Assembly (NCBI GenBank): GCA_945859605.1 | Contig: OX243811.1 | Coordinates: 67,206,395-67,270,394 of the forward strand | Direction: 5' to 3' | Source: Lumbricus rubellus | Taxonomy: Eukaryota; Annelida; Clitellata; Crassiclitellata; Lumbricidae | DNA length: 64,000 nucleotides | Translations under genes and position numbers: made by a program | The notes under the pieces: generated by a model | Told to the model about the DNA's origin: nothing | What the model saw: only the letters and a program-made list of their open reading frames with translations | Databases searched by the model: none | Shown here: in pieces, positions 1 to 11,035 of the stretch | Numbering within the stretch: position 1 is the stretch's first letter | How the letters are laid out: every line of letters begins with the position of its first letter

Positions 1-47
1 ATGCATCAGGGCGACTGTGAGCATCTGCTCATCTTTTCCGATGTCAG
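1..47 (+). CDS. SNAPC3: SNAPC3 exon (antepenultimate coding, partial)
   Basis: Reads GDCEHLLIFSDV in frame 1, ending AG before the donor GTGAGC at 48 (phase 2). The ATG at position 1 need not be a start; the exon most likely continues to the left. Confidence 0.82.
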
Positions 48-1886
48 GTGAGCATCTTTGACTCATCCGCCACTTACGTGTGTTCAGGAACGGTGATGTA
101 AATTCTGGGCCTCTTTAGGATTTAAGAGATTTAAAAAGTGAAATAAACGGTGGATTTACAAGTCGTATGACAGTGAGGTAATATTATATTTATGAATCTT
201 ACCGTGACGTCAGTAGCAAACTTGGAATCAGTTGCTGAACTATTCTGCGATCATCGAAAGCATAAAATCAACTGTCAATTTAATTTATTACTGTATTTTT
301 ATTTCATTGTCCATGCAAGATTGATGTAAATTGTAATTCCTCTGTTTTCTAAAAAAAAACCACTTCTGAGCAAATGAAAAACTCTTCATTAACTATGTAG
401 TATATACTCGTCAGATTATGCACGTATATTTCTTCATTGCGACACATCTCTCGTAAATTGTCTTCAAGCAACTCAAGATTTTTATTTGTTATCGAATAAA
501 CAAGCATGCTGCATTTAAGGCATTGCATAATTTGTAGGATTGCACACGTTGACGATTGTAATTACTTGGAGAAATATCCGTTGTTGACGTACAAAAGTCG
601 TGAGAGAAAACCAAAATGTCGCGTCTGTCAGCAGCATCTCGCCAGGTCAGTTATTTGAAGGAGGAAAAATTTTAGAATTTAATGAAGATATATTGAAACA
701 ATGCCATGTTGGATACGGTGGCAAATTGTCTGGGCTTAGTGCTTAGGCCTAAAAAAAAATGCTGTGTTTCCGGTAACAGAGCTAAAAAAAATTGGGTAGG
801 TAGGTGGGAAAATATTTTTATTTTGTAAAATATTTTTATGCAGTGACTATCCGAAAAAGTATACCCCACTAGTCTTTTTTGCACGCTGAAACAAAGTACG
901 TGTTCTAAGCAAGTATAAACTGCCTATTTCCCGACTGTCTGCACCTAAAACAGCTCTAGAAACAGTCCTATTAATTTCATTTTGTTGACGTCTCTTATGT
1001 TATGTCAATACAAATGTTAAAAAAAGATTTAAAAAAAAAAATATTTGGGTCGCGGCCGTAAAAATGGGTCGGTCGCGTTACCGGAAACACAACACTTTTT
1101 TTTACGCCTTATCCCACATGACGATTACGGTATAGGAATCTTAAGTAAGGTTTTCGCTCACGATTGCATCTATTAATGCTTGCTCGTTAGATAGATTATG
1201 ATAATAATAATATTTTATGATAATAATAGGTTCTCGATCACAATGCAGCGTGTCGATGCAGTAGCATTTAGAAGCTCCTTCATCAGACCCACGCCCGGCA
1301 TAGAGGAAGTTTGCTTTTATAATTTCTTAATCCCTTGGAAAATGAAGTAGGCTACCTCAAGGCGAAAAAAATGCCAAGGAGCATTTCTCGACTGGGTTGT
1401 CTCTTGCGAGTAAACTATGAGAAAACAGTTACTTTTATCAGCGCCTGTCATTCACAATTCATCATTGCAATACTGTTGCCTAACAGCACTTTTGTTTTAA
1501 CTGATTTTGACATGGACAGCAACTCAGAAGTTAAAGTTGCTTTTTAACATCAGACATGTGCAAGATTATAGATGCCTTGGGTATAAAAATTATGCTGTGC
1601 GCACAGTGACACATAGTGATCAATAAAGTATATTGATTGATTGAGTGATTGATTGGTTGATTGACTGAGTGATTGGTGAATGGAGTCTGGTAAGAAATGC
1701 GTAAATCTACTTAATTTCAGATGGGTGACGTATGGAAGCGTGTTGACTCCTGAGGATCCTTGCTTCTTCTGCGACACTTGTTTCCGTGCTCTTCACTTCG
1801 ACAACGAAGATAAAGTCATTGTCTCTGACATCACCGTTTATCCGTATCCAGACAGTCGCATCATGGCGTTCACAGGTTCACAATAG
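1..1886 (+). CDS. SNAPC3: SNAPC3, snRNA-activating protein complex subunit 3 (3' part, last three coding exons)
   Basis: C-terminal end of the SNAPc subunit that helps bind the proximal sequence element of snRNA promoters for RNA polymerase II and III. Three exons join in frame: 1-47 (open at the window edge), 538-645 and 1721-1886 (stop TAG 1884-1886). Both introns are phase 2, with donors GTGAGC and GTCAGT and acceptors TTTGTAG and ATTTCAG. The joined product contains GDCEHLLIFSDVR, then KCRVCQQHLAR, then WVTYGS, EDPCFFCDTCFRALHFD and YPYPDSR. The two CxxC pairs and the order CEH / CxxC / WVT / EDPC / CxxCF..LH match the zinc-containing C-terminus of SNAPC3 as known from vertebrates. The 5' part of the gene lies outside the window. 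Recognition is from the residue pattern, not a search. Confidence 0.88.
538..645 (+). CDS. SNAPC3: SNAPC3 penultimate coding exon
   Basis: 108 bp between acceptor TTTGTAG (ends 537) and donor GTCAGT (starts 646). It encodes a Tyr/Leu-rich stretch followed by the first zinc-ligand pair in KPKCRVCQQHLA. Phase 2 on both sides joins it exactly to its neighbours. Confidence 0.85.
1721..1886 (+). CDS. SNAPC3: SNAPC3 last coding exon
   Basis: Begins after acceptor TTAATTTCAG. It encodes WVTYGS, then EDPCFFCDTCFRALH with the second CxxC pair, and ends with a short tail at TAG 1884-1886. Confidence 0.88.
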
Positions 1887-3424
1887 TTGCCACGGCTTTC
1901 ATCTTCGTTCGTGTTGCAAAACTGTTCGTTTATTTTGATTGTGGAATGATGGCAAGAACACGAATGGATCTGACGATGGAGTTGTGGATTGTGTCACGAT
2001 CTTTTTGATATCATGACAGTTTCGTTAAGGAGGTTTATGCAGAAGTTTGCTATTATCTGTTAAGCGTTTTTGAAAAAGTTGTCTTTTCTTGAGTCTGATT
2101 TTGTTAAGTACAGATATTCATTCGCTGTTAAGTTGTTTTTGATATTGATGTGAAATTTGATTGAGCTTCAGAGTTTGTCTGTGTTTAGTCCGGACTTGTT
2201 GTAAGATAGCAATTGTGTTAATAACATTGGTAATTATAAAATGCGAATATACGTGTAATAATGAGAATAATCATGTAATAATGATAATAATAATATTAAT
2301 GACAATAGCAATAATAATGTTCATAATAGTAATATAGGCAGCACTAATAGTATATCAATAATGTGTCTCCTGTGCTACATCTTTGACCAATCTTGATGTA
2401 AGTGTAGTTATAAAATGCACTTGATAGAAATCCGTAATTTGTGTTAAAAACAGTAATAATGATCACTAATAAATACAGAATGTCGCTTCTAGCAGGGAAT
2501 AGTTTACCAGGGTTCCAAATTTCATCAGAAATGTTCTTGAAAGGAAAGTTTCTTACATAATAAATAAATTTATTGGAGAGTAGGCGTATAACTATCTGAT
2601 TTATGTAATGTATTATGAAGTTTTTTAAATTTTAAAACAATTGATTTTCAAAGTTACTAGTTACAATCTACTTAATTATGTTCTAATGATCTGGAATGTC
2701 TGTGAGACTGTAAGCCAAACCTGTTTCACATACATTTTCTCAATTCGAGTTTAATTTTAAATGCAGTTGAATGTTACTAATTATGTTGGTTTTCGACCTG
2801 ACATAATTTCAGTGAATTATGATTTTTGATTGTGCCTTTTTTCTTAACTTGCCACCTTGGAAATTATGAACGCATAGTGCTAAATAGAATTTAGCCACCT
2901 TTTCATGTGGTGCTTAGAATAAAAACCAAAGGTGCTTAGAACAGTTAAAAATCTCAAGTAGTTTTCATTATAAAAAGCAGAATTTTTAGTTTTGAATGGA
3001 TGATTCTTATTAGTGTTGCAGTTTACGTAAGAGAAGTTATTGTGTTTAGTTATTTGGCTAAGCTTTCAGTATCATCGGTTATTACAAGTTTTTTTGTTCT
3101 GTTAAAGGCTGATTTTCAAGAAAGTCGAATTTGTGTTTTGTGTTGAATGCTTTTAAGGCTCTTCAGAAAGCTTTCAAAAATTATACTAAATTAGCTACTC
3201 TTCAGAACAGCACCATTGGTGAGGTAAGTCCCTGGTCATTTGGCATTGGTACTTTCCACAGCATTTCAAGTATAAAATTGCAGTCAAAGATCAGGATTAC
3301 CCAAGAACACAGATTCGGAAAACTATTAGAATCTTCTTTTCCATGTTACTTGCTTACCTAGTTTGGTATATTATGTACAATAGCAGGGCGACTGTCAAAG
3401 TCAAGCTGCCAATGCTTTGCGTTT
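1887..3424 (+). other. SNAPC3 3' UTR and AT-rich intergenic DNA
   Basis: No gene is visible. An AATAAA at 2468-2473 is a possible polyadenylation signal, about 580 bp after the stop; another AATAAATAAA lies near 2560. The stretch is AT-rich with short AAT runs near 2260-2340. The small open frames have no recognisable content. Confidence 0.4.
2468..2473 (+). promoter_or_regulatory. Candidate polyadenylation signal of SNAPC3
   Basis: AATAAA hexamer in AT-rich DNA downstream of the stop codon. The hexamer is common in such DNA, so 3' end data would be needed to choose among several. Confidence 0.25.
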
Positions 3425-3512
3425 TGGCAGTGCCAGTCTCAAACCTGGATAAAGAGGAGGGCAACACTAATGATCTTTATTATCACACATTGTCGTTAAA
3501 CTGAAATAACCC
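3425..3512 (+). repeat. SINE-family tail (copy 1)
   Basis: Shares GCAGTGCCAGTCTCAA, a CTGGATAAAG-like block, GAGGAGGGCAACACTAAT and a TTATCACACA..GTCG..AAAC block with copies near 31143, 60264 and, inverted, 37751. The full copy at 62643 shows that the family starts with a tRNA-like head. This copy has lost the head. Confidence 0.7.
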
Positions 3513-5240
3513 AGTGAAAGTCGAGAACAGAAAGACACGACACAGAAAAGACAATTAATTGAACAAAATTTAATGTGGTAACTGTTATGTGCTTTATTAC
3601 AAAGGCCACTGATATTCATCGCAACACTTTTAATTGATTTTATTTCACAAAAATCTCCTTCAGTCTCAAAGTTTTTGTGTCAGTTCGGAAGTGTTCATCT
3701 TGTTGCCGATTGAGTTGATGCCATCCTCTTGAGGTTGCGTCTCGATATCCCACTGCGATCTGGCTCCACGTGACCATCATGCCCATCACTTCTCTCTAAT
3801 CATCTCACACCTTCATCCCCCTTCTTACCCCTCCGCTCAACAACTCACCATAATAATAATAATAAAATAAATTTAAAATCAATAATAGTGGGCTTGCGGG
3901 ATCCCAGAATCACGCCAGGGGCCCTCCTGCCTTTGCGAGGAGCTTACGGGGTTTTACGCCACGCCAGAGGCCCGGCAGGTACTAATACAAATAAACTACA
4001 AACACAACAACAACAAAATACAGAGCCACACAACCGTCACTCATCACAATTCCCTCAAGCCAACCCCCTCGGGCAGCCAAGTAGCGGTTCCTAAAGCAAC
4101 ACACAAAACGGCCGAAGTTATTATTAATAGTCCTACATATTATGACTGATTATGTGGTATCATTTTAGCCTATTATAGCTGCCTCTAGATGCTATAGCCT
4201 AAGGAACTGATTGCTTATTATTCTTTACATCGCAGTTTTTGAACCTTGTCTTTCGCCTTTGCCTGTCTGTAATGCAATTAAGCCTAACAGCTTTGATTCT
4301 AGTTACCAAACTTTTTTTACCGATGTAGGCCTGTTTAGCATAGACCTAATATGATAATAGGCCTCTAAACACAATGCTTAATCCTGTAGTCTATCATTTT
4401 GTGAAACATGAAATGTTCGTACCTGTAATTTCGACTTTCTGTTGAACATCGGCTTAATTTCTGCTCAAGATCTTCATGTCGATTATTCGTTTGCTCATTT
4501 ATCGATTTGCGTCTCTTTCATTTTTAAGTTGAACCGATTCTTGAGTCTAGCTTTCGAGTTTCTGCTTCCTTCTGTTCGATGAATTTCCAAGATTTTTCTT
4601 CTGTAAACAACAAAATCCTTTCAATCAGTCGATTAATTAATGGTCGTTATTTTTATCTTCCAAACAAAAAGTTCTTACTTAGGCTACATCGAACTTAACA
4701 TCGAAATTAATTTATAGGCCTACTTCTTTTCATTGATGGTCTTCGAACAGGTTATATTTCGAATAGAAAATTCTAATAAGGTACTGTTCTGTTAAGTTGT
4801 GCTGATCTACGTCAACACGAGAGTTTCATAAGTTTAACTTTAATTTTATAACTTCATCATTCAATTACAGCCTAAGCTTAGGCCTTTAAGACTTGGCCTA
4901 TCGTTCCTTTACATCGCCTAAAATAAATTTTTTGTGATCAAAATCTTCGATGATGCTAGGTCTAAAATGACAATTATTAGGCTAACGTGGAATTAAAGTT
5001 AGTCGTAGGCTACCGTCCAATTTCTGTCTTCAGAACGAACGAAGTTTCTTTGCATTTCATCGATGTTTTCGATGGTTTTTCTGCTGTTTGTGTCGATCTT
5101 TCGAAAGAACTGATTTATTTTGATCGAATTTTGCACGCCTCTTTCTTCTTATCGACGATTTTCGATAATTTTCTCTTCGAAATGTCTCGCCATTAACCAA
5201 CGTCTGGTCCCTTTCGAACCTCAATTGACGGTTTCCATGT
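3513..5240. other. Intergenic, no gene recognised
   Basis: AT-rich DNA with small unassigned open frames. Around 3888-4095 a GC-richer block (GGGATCCCAGAATCACGCC and following) looks like part of an older interspersed repeat, but only one copy is seen here. Confidence 0.3.
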
Positions 5241-5249
5241 CAACCATCG

Positions 5250-5305
5250 TGACGTCATGTGAGTAGCAATCTCCAGATGACGTCGTATTTATCACAATGA
5301 CGTCA
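5250..5305. promoter_or_regulatory. Cluster of three CRE-like sites
   Basis: TGACGTCA at 5250-5257, TGACGTCG at 5278-5285 and TGACGTCA at 5298-5305. This palindrome is the known binding site of CREB/ATF factors. No nearby promoter or gene is identified; the next feature is a LINE on the opposite strand. Confidence 0.4.
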
Positions 5306-5339
5306 TCAGCGCTGTAGTTGATTCGCAAATAACAAGTAG

Positions 5340-7540
5340 CCTAATAATAATAATTATAATACAATACAATGCAATACAATACAATTCACTTTATTGCAAC
5401 CAGAAAACAAGAAAACAATAAAAGTACAGAACATGCATGCATTGGCTACAAAGGGGGGCCCAAAAGGGATGGACATCCCGCTGGGAAGGGTCACCCAAGT
5501 AAAAAATCCCAAGAAAAATTAATCAAGATAGCTGAAAAGAAAGAGACTAAAACAAATTAGGTGATGACAGATTGCAGAAAAGCTTATATTGTCAAGAGCA
5601 TGTAGAGAAACAAACTTAACTAATTAAGTACTTAACTAAAATCTTAACTACACATGGTCATGTGCACTTCAAGTAGCTTTAGTGGAGGAGAGTAGAAGAA
5701 CACGAAGTTTCTTTTTAAATACCTGCAGACTACTCGATTGACGAATGTCAAATGGTATTGTGTTCCATACTTTAGTGCCATAAGATTTAATAGTAAAACG
5801 CCTAGTATTAGATTGAGCTTTGACAGGGCGAAAAGCAGATGCATTCCTAGTAAAATGCGAATGGATGTCAGAGGCGTGAGGGAGGTAACCTTGGAATACC
5901 GAAGGAAGGAGACCGTGTTCGAGCCGAAAAAAGAACTCGCAAATTTGGAGATCCTTTATCTGGTCAATTTTCAGGAGATGAAGTTCATTAAAGGAAGGAC
6001 CAGTGTGTTCCCGTTTACGAATACCTGCAATTATACGAACAGCCCTCTTCTGTAAGATTACAAGTTTATGAAGCCTGGATTCGTATGTAGATGCCCAAAC
6101 AAGGTTGCAATACGTGAGGTAGGGGTAGACAAGGGTATAATATAAATTCATTCTAATTGTCTTTGGCAAGATATAAGCAACACGGGAAACAATACCAATA
6201 TTTTTAGCAATTTTAGTAGCAATTTGATTAATATGAACTTTCCAGGTCAAATGTTGATCTATATGCACACCTAAGAATTTTGTAGATTCAACTTGATTGA
6301 TGGAAATATCATCAATAAGCAAACAGAGATTGTCACTTGGCTTTCTTTTCCGGTGGGATTTAAATAAAATAAAGTTGGTTTTATCTAAATTAAGGGTGAG
6401 TTTATTTGCATGGAACCAAACAGCTATGCTAGATAGTTCAACGTTCACAGTTTGAAACAACGTCTGCCAAGAACCATTGGAGTAAAAAACGTTGGTGTCA
6501 TCGGCAAATAGAATAAAAAACATTGTTGGAGAGACATTGGCCAAGTCATTAATATAAAGCAGGAAAAGGAGTGGTCCGAGGTTGGAGCCTTGAGGAACTC
6601 CATATTTGATCAACCCTAGCTCAGAAAGGACACCATTACAGAGAACTCTTTGTGTACGGCTCTCAAAATAGCTGGCAAACCATCTGAGCTGAGTCCCCCT
6701 AATTCCATAGTTGTCTAATTTTTTAAGCAAAATATTATGGTCTACCGTATCAAACGCTTTAGCTAGATCAAAGAAGATTCCCACTGAATATTCATTATTT
6801 TCAATAGCCTTTGAAATCATGTCCTGCATATTTAATAAGGCCATATAGGGGGAATGACCAGGTTGAAATCCATGCTGAGATGGATAAATGATGTTAGAGT
6901 TTTTAACATAGCCATAGAGTCGATTATATATAAGTTTTTCATAGAACTTGGAGAAGTAAGGAAGAACGGAAATGGGTCTGTAATTGATTACATTGTCCTT
7001 ATCGCCCTTTTTTAGTATTGGGACCACTTTAGCTATTTTTATGCCTTGTGGAACAATCCCACTACTAAATGAACAATTTATTATCTCCGCTAAAGGTCTG
7101 GCAACCAAGGAGAGATTGGGGGCCGCAATACAGGGGTCTATATCGTCAACACCTTTGCTATGCGTTAAACGTATATCACGGCCAATATCCATAATTTCCT
7201 CAGGGGATACCATTAGGAAACCCATAGAGTTCTGCCGAGGGGCCTGTAAGTAACTATGGTAAGGGAGAGGTGAATCTGGTATTTTCTTTGCCAAAGAATG
7301 GGCTATGTTGGTGAAGTAGTTATTGAAGCTATTGGCCATTTTTTCTGGATCTTTAACATTTTCTCCGTTAATTTTTAACGATTCAATTTGTGTCTCCTTA
7401 TTTTCCAATTGCATTATGGAGCGAATGAGTTTCCAAGTCCTCCTTAGGTCATCTTTATATTTGCAGAATTCGGAAGCATAGTAATTTTTTTCTGCTTTGA
7501 CTCTAATAGCTTTGAATTTATTCCTGTATACAGTAAATTA
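5340..7540 (-). mobile_element. 5'-truncated non-LTR retrotransposon (CR1/L2-group LINE)
   Basis: Minus-strand LINE copy with a long reverse-transcriptase frame at 5669-7414. The frame continues without a stop upstream to about 7537, then the element ends, so the endonuclease region is missing. Its 3' end (left side) is an untranslated stretch ending in a repeated TTGTA/TTGCA tail at about 5362-5390. The tail, truncation and lack of LTRs fit target-primed reverse transcription. A copy of the same ATTGTATTGCATTGTAT sequence lies at the right edge in opposite orientation. Confidence 0.85.
5669..7414 (-). CDS. LINE ORF2 reverse transcriptase fragment (581 aa)
   Basis: Reverse transcriptase of a CR1/L2-group (Jockey-like) non-LTR element; the enzyme copies element RNA at a nicked genomic target. 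Visible RT motifs in order are YRPISVLP (about 145-152), HGFQPGHS (181-188), FFDLAKAFDTVDH (214-226, first catalytic Asp), YGVPQGSNLGPLLFLLYINDL (271-291) and the active-site box FADDTN (303-308). After the RT core comes the usual C-terminal region with a YLTYCNLVW-type motif. The frame is open for 581 codons with no internal stop, which suggests a fairly young copy. The ATG at 7414 is only the first Met in a frame that continues upstream, so it is not the native start; the true ORF2 would begin with an endonuclease, absent here. Clade assignment is by motif resemblance only. Confidence 0.88.
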   Translation of the reverse strand: MQLENKETQIESLKINGENVKDPEKMANSFNNYFTNIAHSLAKKIPDSPLPYHSYLQAPRQNSMGFLMVSPEEIMDIGRDIRLTHSKGVDDIDPCIAAPNLSLVARPLAEIINCSFSSGIVPQGIKIAKVVPILKKGDKDNVINYRPISVLPYFSKFYEKLIYNRLYGYVKNSNIIYPSQHGFQPGHSPYMALLNMQDMISKAIENNEYSVGIFFDLAKAFDTVDHNILLKKLDNYGIRGTQLRWFASYFESRTQRVLCNGVLSELGLIKYGVPQGSNLGPLLFLLYINDLANVSPTMFFILFADDTNVFYSNGSWQTLFQTVNVELSSIAVWFHANKLTLNLDKTNFILFKSHRKRKPSDNLCLLIDDISINQVESTKFLGVHIDQHLTWKVHINQIATKIAKNIGIVSRVAYILPKTIRMNLYYTLVYPYLTYCNLVWASTYESRLHKLVILQKRAVRIIAGIRKREHTGPSFNELHLLKIDQIKDLQICEFFFRLEHGLLPSVFQGYLPHASDIHSHFTRNASAFRPVKAQSNTRRFTIKSYGTKVWNTIPFDIRQSSSLQVFKKKLRVLLLSSTKAT

Positions 7541-7760
7541 TTATTCATTGTATTGCATTGTATATGAACATTTATAAAGCGCCTCTAAACGGTGAATCGT
7601 TCAGAAGCGCTCTCATGAGGGCGCAATTCACCTCGAGAAAGTTTTGCAGAGGAGAGAAAGAAGAGGAGAAACTGCCAGACAGAAATGTAGACCGAACAAA
7701 AGGTGAAAATGCCGCCAGAAAGTCGCGAGTAGGCCTAGTGGGTATGGATGACTAAGCTTA
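7541..7760. repeat. Interspersed repeat with (ATTGT)n edge and GCGCCTCTAAAC motif
   Basis: Starts with ATTGTATTGCATTGTATATG, then CATTTATAAAGCGCCTCTAAA, CAGAAGCGCTC, and a GAGGAGAAACTGCCAGACAG block. Related arrangements occur at 45478-45720 and 51520-51790, so this is a dispersed family, probably a SINE lying in minus orientation with an (ACAAT)n tail. Confidence 0.5.
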
Positions 7761-8167
7761 CCTAATAGGAAGCTAGAGGGGCAACTCAGATAGGCCTAGT
7801 TTGTGGCCGCACAAAGTCTGCCGAAATAGTCATCGAGAATACCGTATACTTCAATGCGCCACGATAATTAGACCTATTAAATCAAGCAAACCGGGCGGTG
7901 TTTGTATGATTTCTCGAACGCCGCCAGAAAATAGCAATTAAGTAGTGAGGCTAGAGGCTACAAAGGCTACATAGCATAGGCCTAATAGGAAACTCGATCG
8001 ATCTAGGCTATTTGATCAGGAACTCAGATCTCTACTTTCTGGCCGTGCATAGGCCTAGGCCCTATCTGTCGAAATTGCCATCGCGAATGTTGCAAGGCTT
8101 CACGATTTCAATGCATTTGAAAAACTGGTCGGTTTTTGAGCACTGTAGCGCCGCCAGAAACGAGAAG
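7761..8167. other. Intergenic DNA with many AGGCCTA motifs
   Basis: No gene seen. Contains repeated CGCCGCCAGAAA-like segments (near 7711, 7919 and 8150) and several TAGGCCTA motifs. Confidence 0.35.
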
Positions 8168-8175
8168 GGTTAATT

Positions 8176-9690
8176 CATGGGCGTCCGCAGGAATTTTTCT
8201 AGGGGGGCGCAGACTTTTATATAATTGTTACAGGGCTAATTAGGCCTATAGGTTGTCAAAACAACCGATCACTCCACCTTCGACGCTTACTCCTTTTGCG
8301 CTGGCTCCCTCTCGATCCGCTGTCACGGAACCCATTCAACCCAGCATGCGCAAAAATCATATAGCCTAGCCTAGACATTAATTGTCAAAACTGTTATGAT
8401 AGGCCTAGCTTAGTTAAATTGTATGTGACTGAAATCTGACCTTACTCTTGAAATAACAATTGCAATCGTCTGAATTCTTATATCCAAACTGGTTGATCAC
8501 TTCATGAATTCGCTTTAATTTGCTGACGGAAACTGTTTCCGAAGTACGATATATCGTACATGTACAAAGTAGGCCTACATACACTCATTATACAGAGACC
8601 TGATAAACGGTCGTCAGTCTGGTTGCAGAACGAATGCATCCATGTTGGCATGTAACATGTTCGTATACCCTCCTTATAATCGTAGCCTACCGTATCGAAT
8701 GACCTTTCTACGGTGCCCGCTGTAGGCTTATACTGGTATTTAGTTTAAAGTCTGGCCGATTACAGAACTCAATTTCAAGCGAAAACGAAACACCCCTTGA
8801 CTGCCTGCTCCGTTCCTAAATTGTTCTTCGCTCAATCGCTCTGCCTCGAGCGGGAAGCTTTTGTCCCTTGTGTTGGGAGTTGGGATATCAATCTGTCAGC
8901 AAGGGCGTAACTTCCCCAAGATAGAGGTATTGACTGTATTCCACTGCTCACAGCTATGATCCTTCTCCCCTTCTCTCTCCCCTGGCACACTGTATACATA
9001 TACATATATATACAGCTATATAATATATATATATAGTATATACACTATACAGCTATATATATACCACCATATCAAGTATCAACTTTGATGTGATGTTTCC
9101 TCTTCTCTCCCTCCTCTCCCCTTTTCTCTCTGTCCCCTTCTATCTCTTCACCTCTGTCTCTCGCTGGTACACTCGCTTTTGGTTGGCATCTGAGGGAAGA
9201 AACTGATTTATTACTCAGAGATAGACACTGTCGCTCCAGCCAGTGCCAATTAAGTTTGCTTATATATCCTTGTGTGTGTATATGTGTGTACAATTTATGT
9301 GTGTGTGTGACTAATCGCGTTTCACCAGCTGGATCTGTTATCTCGCAGTGATCGCCAGAAACAACACAAGAGCCGCTCTTAACGGGAACACGATACCAAT
9401 TACTTGTCTATTAGGCGACACGAATGAATGCATTTTTGCCGTATTTGGGGTCACAGTATGAATTTCAATATTACCATGAGAGAACTCTGTAGGTCTGCCT
9501 ATATGTTTTGTGTCCAAAGAAAGTTATAATAGGACATAGGTTCAACTTGTAGAACGCAACGACAACCACATTGAAAATTACTTAGCAATAATCATAACTA
9601 AATATTCTAAATTTATTATGCAAATAGCCTATGCGAAAAATCCAGGGGGGCGCACTTGCGCCCCCTTGCGCCCCCCTGCGGACGCCCATG
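8176..9690. mobile_element. Non-autonomous hAT-type DNA transposon
   Basis: Terminal inverted repeats CATGGGCGTCCGCAGG (left) and CCTGCGGACGCCCATG (right), flanked by a perfect 8-bp duplication GGTTAATT at 8168-8175 and 9691-9698. An 8-bp duplication with short G-rich ends is typical of hAT. The 1515-bp interior has no transposase-like frame, so it depends on a partner element. It contains TATA dinucleotide runs (8995-9065) and a GTGTG run near 9270-9310. Confidence 0.85.
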
Positions 9691-9698
9691 GGTTAATT

Positions 9699-11035
9699 AA
9701 CAGGATTTAATGTTTAGTCTCCAATCTCCATGCATCATGCAGTCAGTTAGACGTTGGACCACTATAATTAATAGCCTAGGCTACCTCAGAGCCGTATAGG
9801 CCTATTCCTGGCTTTAAAGTTTTGTACTTTCTGTTTGCTAATTTAATCGGGATTTTTCGGAGGTCGTTGAAGGCGGCCGACGTTCAGAATTTCAGACTGT
9901 TGACGTTTACAGCGAAATCTCATCGGTAAGATTTCAATTCTGTTTTAAAATTAATTTCCTCAGTTGCGCGCTGTAGGTGTACGATTACTAAGTCTTGTAA
10001 ATAGGCCCTATTGAAACAAAGCGTTGAGCAGATCGAGGCGTTTATTATTGGTTGTGATAACGAAAGCGTAGGCCTTAATTTCAGTGGTTTTTCCGGAATG
10101 GAGGACGGCTGCAAATTCTTTCCATTCAGTTACTAGCCTAGCCTAAGTCTTGATGGGTTGGAGTAGGCTAACTCTATCCACACTTCTAAGTGATGATGCA
10201 AACGTTGGACCCGTGCGCACATTTTGCATTGTCGCCATCCTATACCAGGCGGCGATTAAAGGAGGTTTAGGCCTATGGCTTCCAAATGTGTTTAAGGCCT
10301 CCACAGTTGCGCTTAATTTCGGTTTCTCCACCATTGTTACTAATCAGTAATAATCACTCACCATCGCCATCGTCAAGTTCCTCTCTGAAATGAGACAAGA
10401 TATCTGAGCTATAAATGAGATATAACTTATAAGATCTATATCACACCTCGCGTTAGTCCTATCCATGCGATATTGAAGTCACACTTTTTCAAGAACTTTT
10501 GCCCTTTCTCATCTGGCCCTTGGCTCAAGAAGTTTGGAGATTTTGATTGCGATTACCATATTTTTTTGTATGGGCGTATATAGAGGTTTCTGGTTCAAAC
10601 CCACCTAAAGAAATGATATCCGAAATTTAAAAACTATTTAGGTGTATTTTGTCTATTTAAAAACCAAATTTCAAATGGAAACTCCCCGGTATATAAATTT
10701 TTATAAACCATATTCTCATGGCTATGCCATAATTTTATGACTATGTTTTCTCTTACTGCTCTCGCCGACGTTCTGAAATCTAAACACCAGCTTTCGTTGT
10801 AGGGCAGAAAGTTTGATAATGACCTGAAACCAGATCTGACCTTCTCTAACTTATCGACGTTTTTGAATAAGCTACATGTATAATGTATATAAGCTGGACC
10901 TTCCAGAGGTTTTGATGTAGGCCTAGGTTTATTGCCGCAATAGAACAATCTCTGGATTTCAGTGGCACGCATGCAAAAGAAAATTATTCGGCACCGAATC
11001 CGATGCAATGAGTTCACGATTCATGCAAGATATAA
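9699..11035. other. Intergenic, no gene recognised
   Basis: Holds small unassigned frames. The largest, 10634-11017 on the minus strand (127 codons), has no motif I recognise. A 63-codon minus frame at 10143-10334 is also unassigned. Confidence 0.3.

Noticed and set aside
10634..11017. 127-codon minus-strand frame
   Set aside because: No recognisable motif, poor match to coding character, and it abuts the satellite array.
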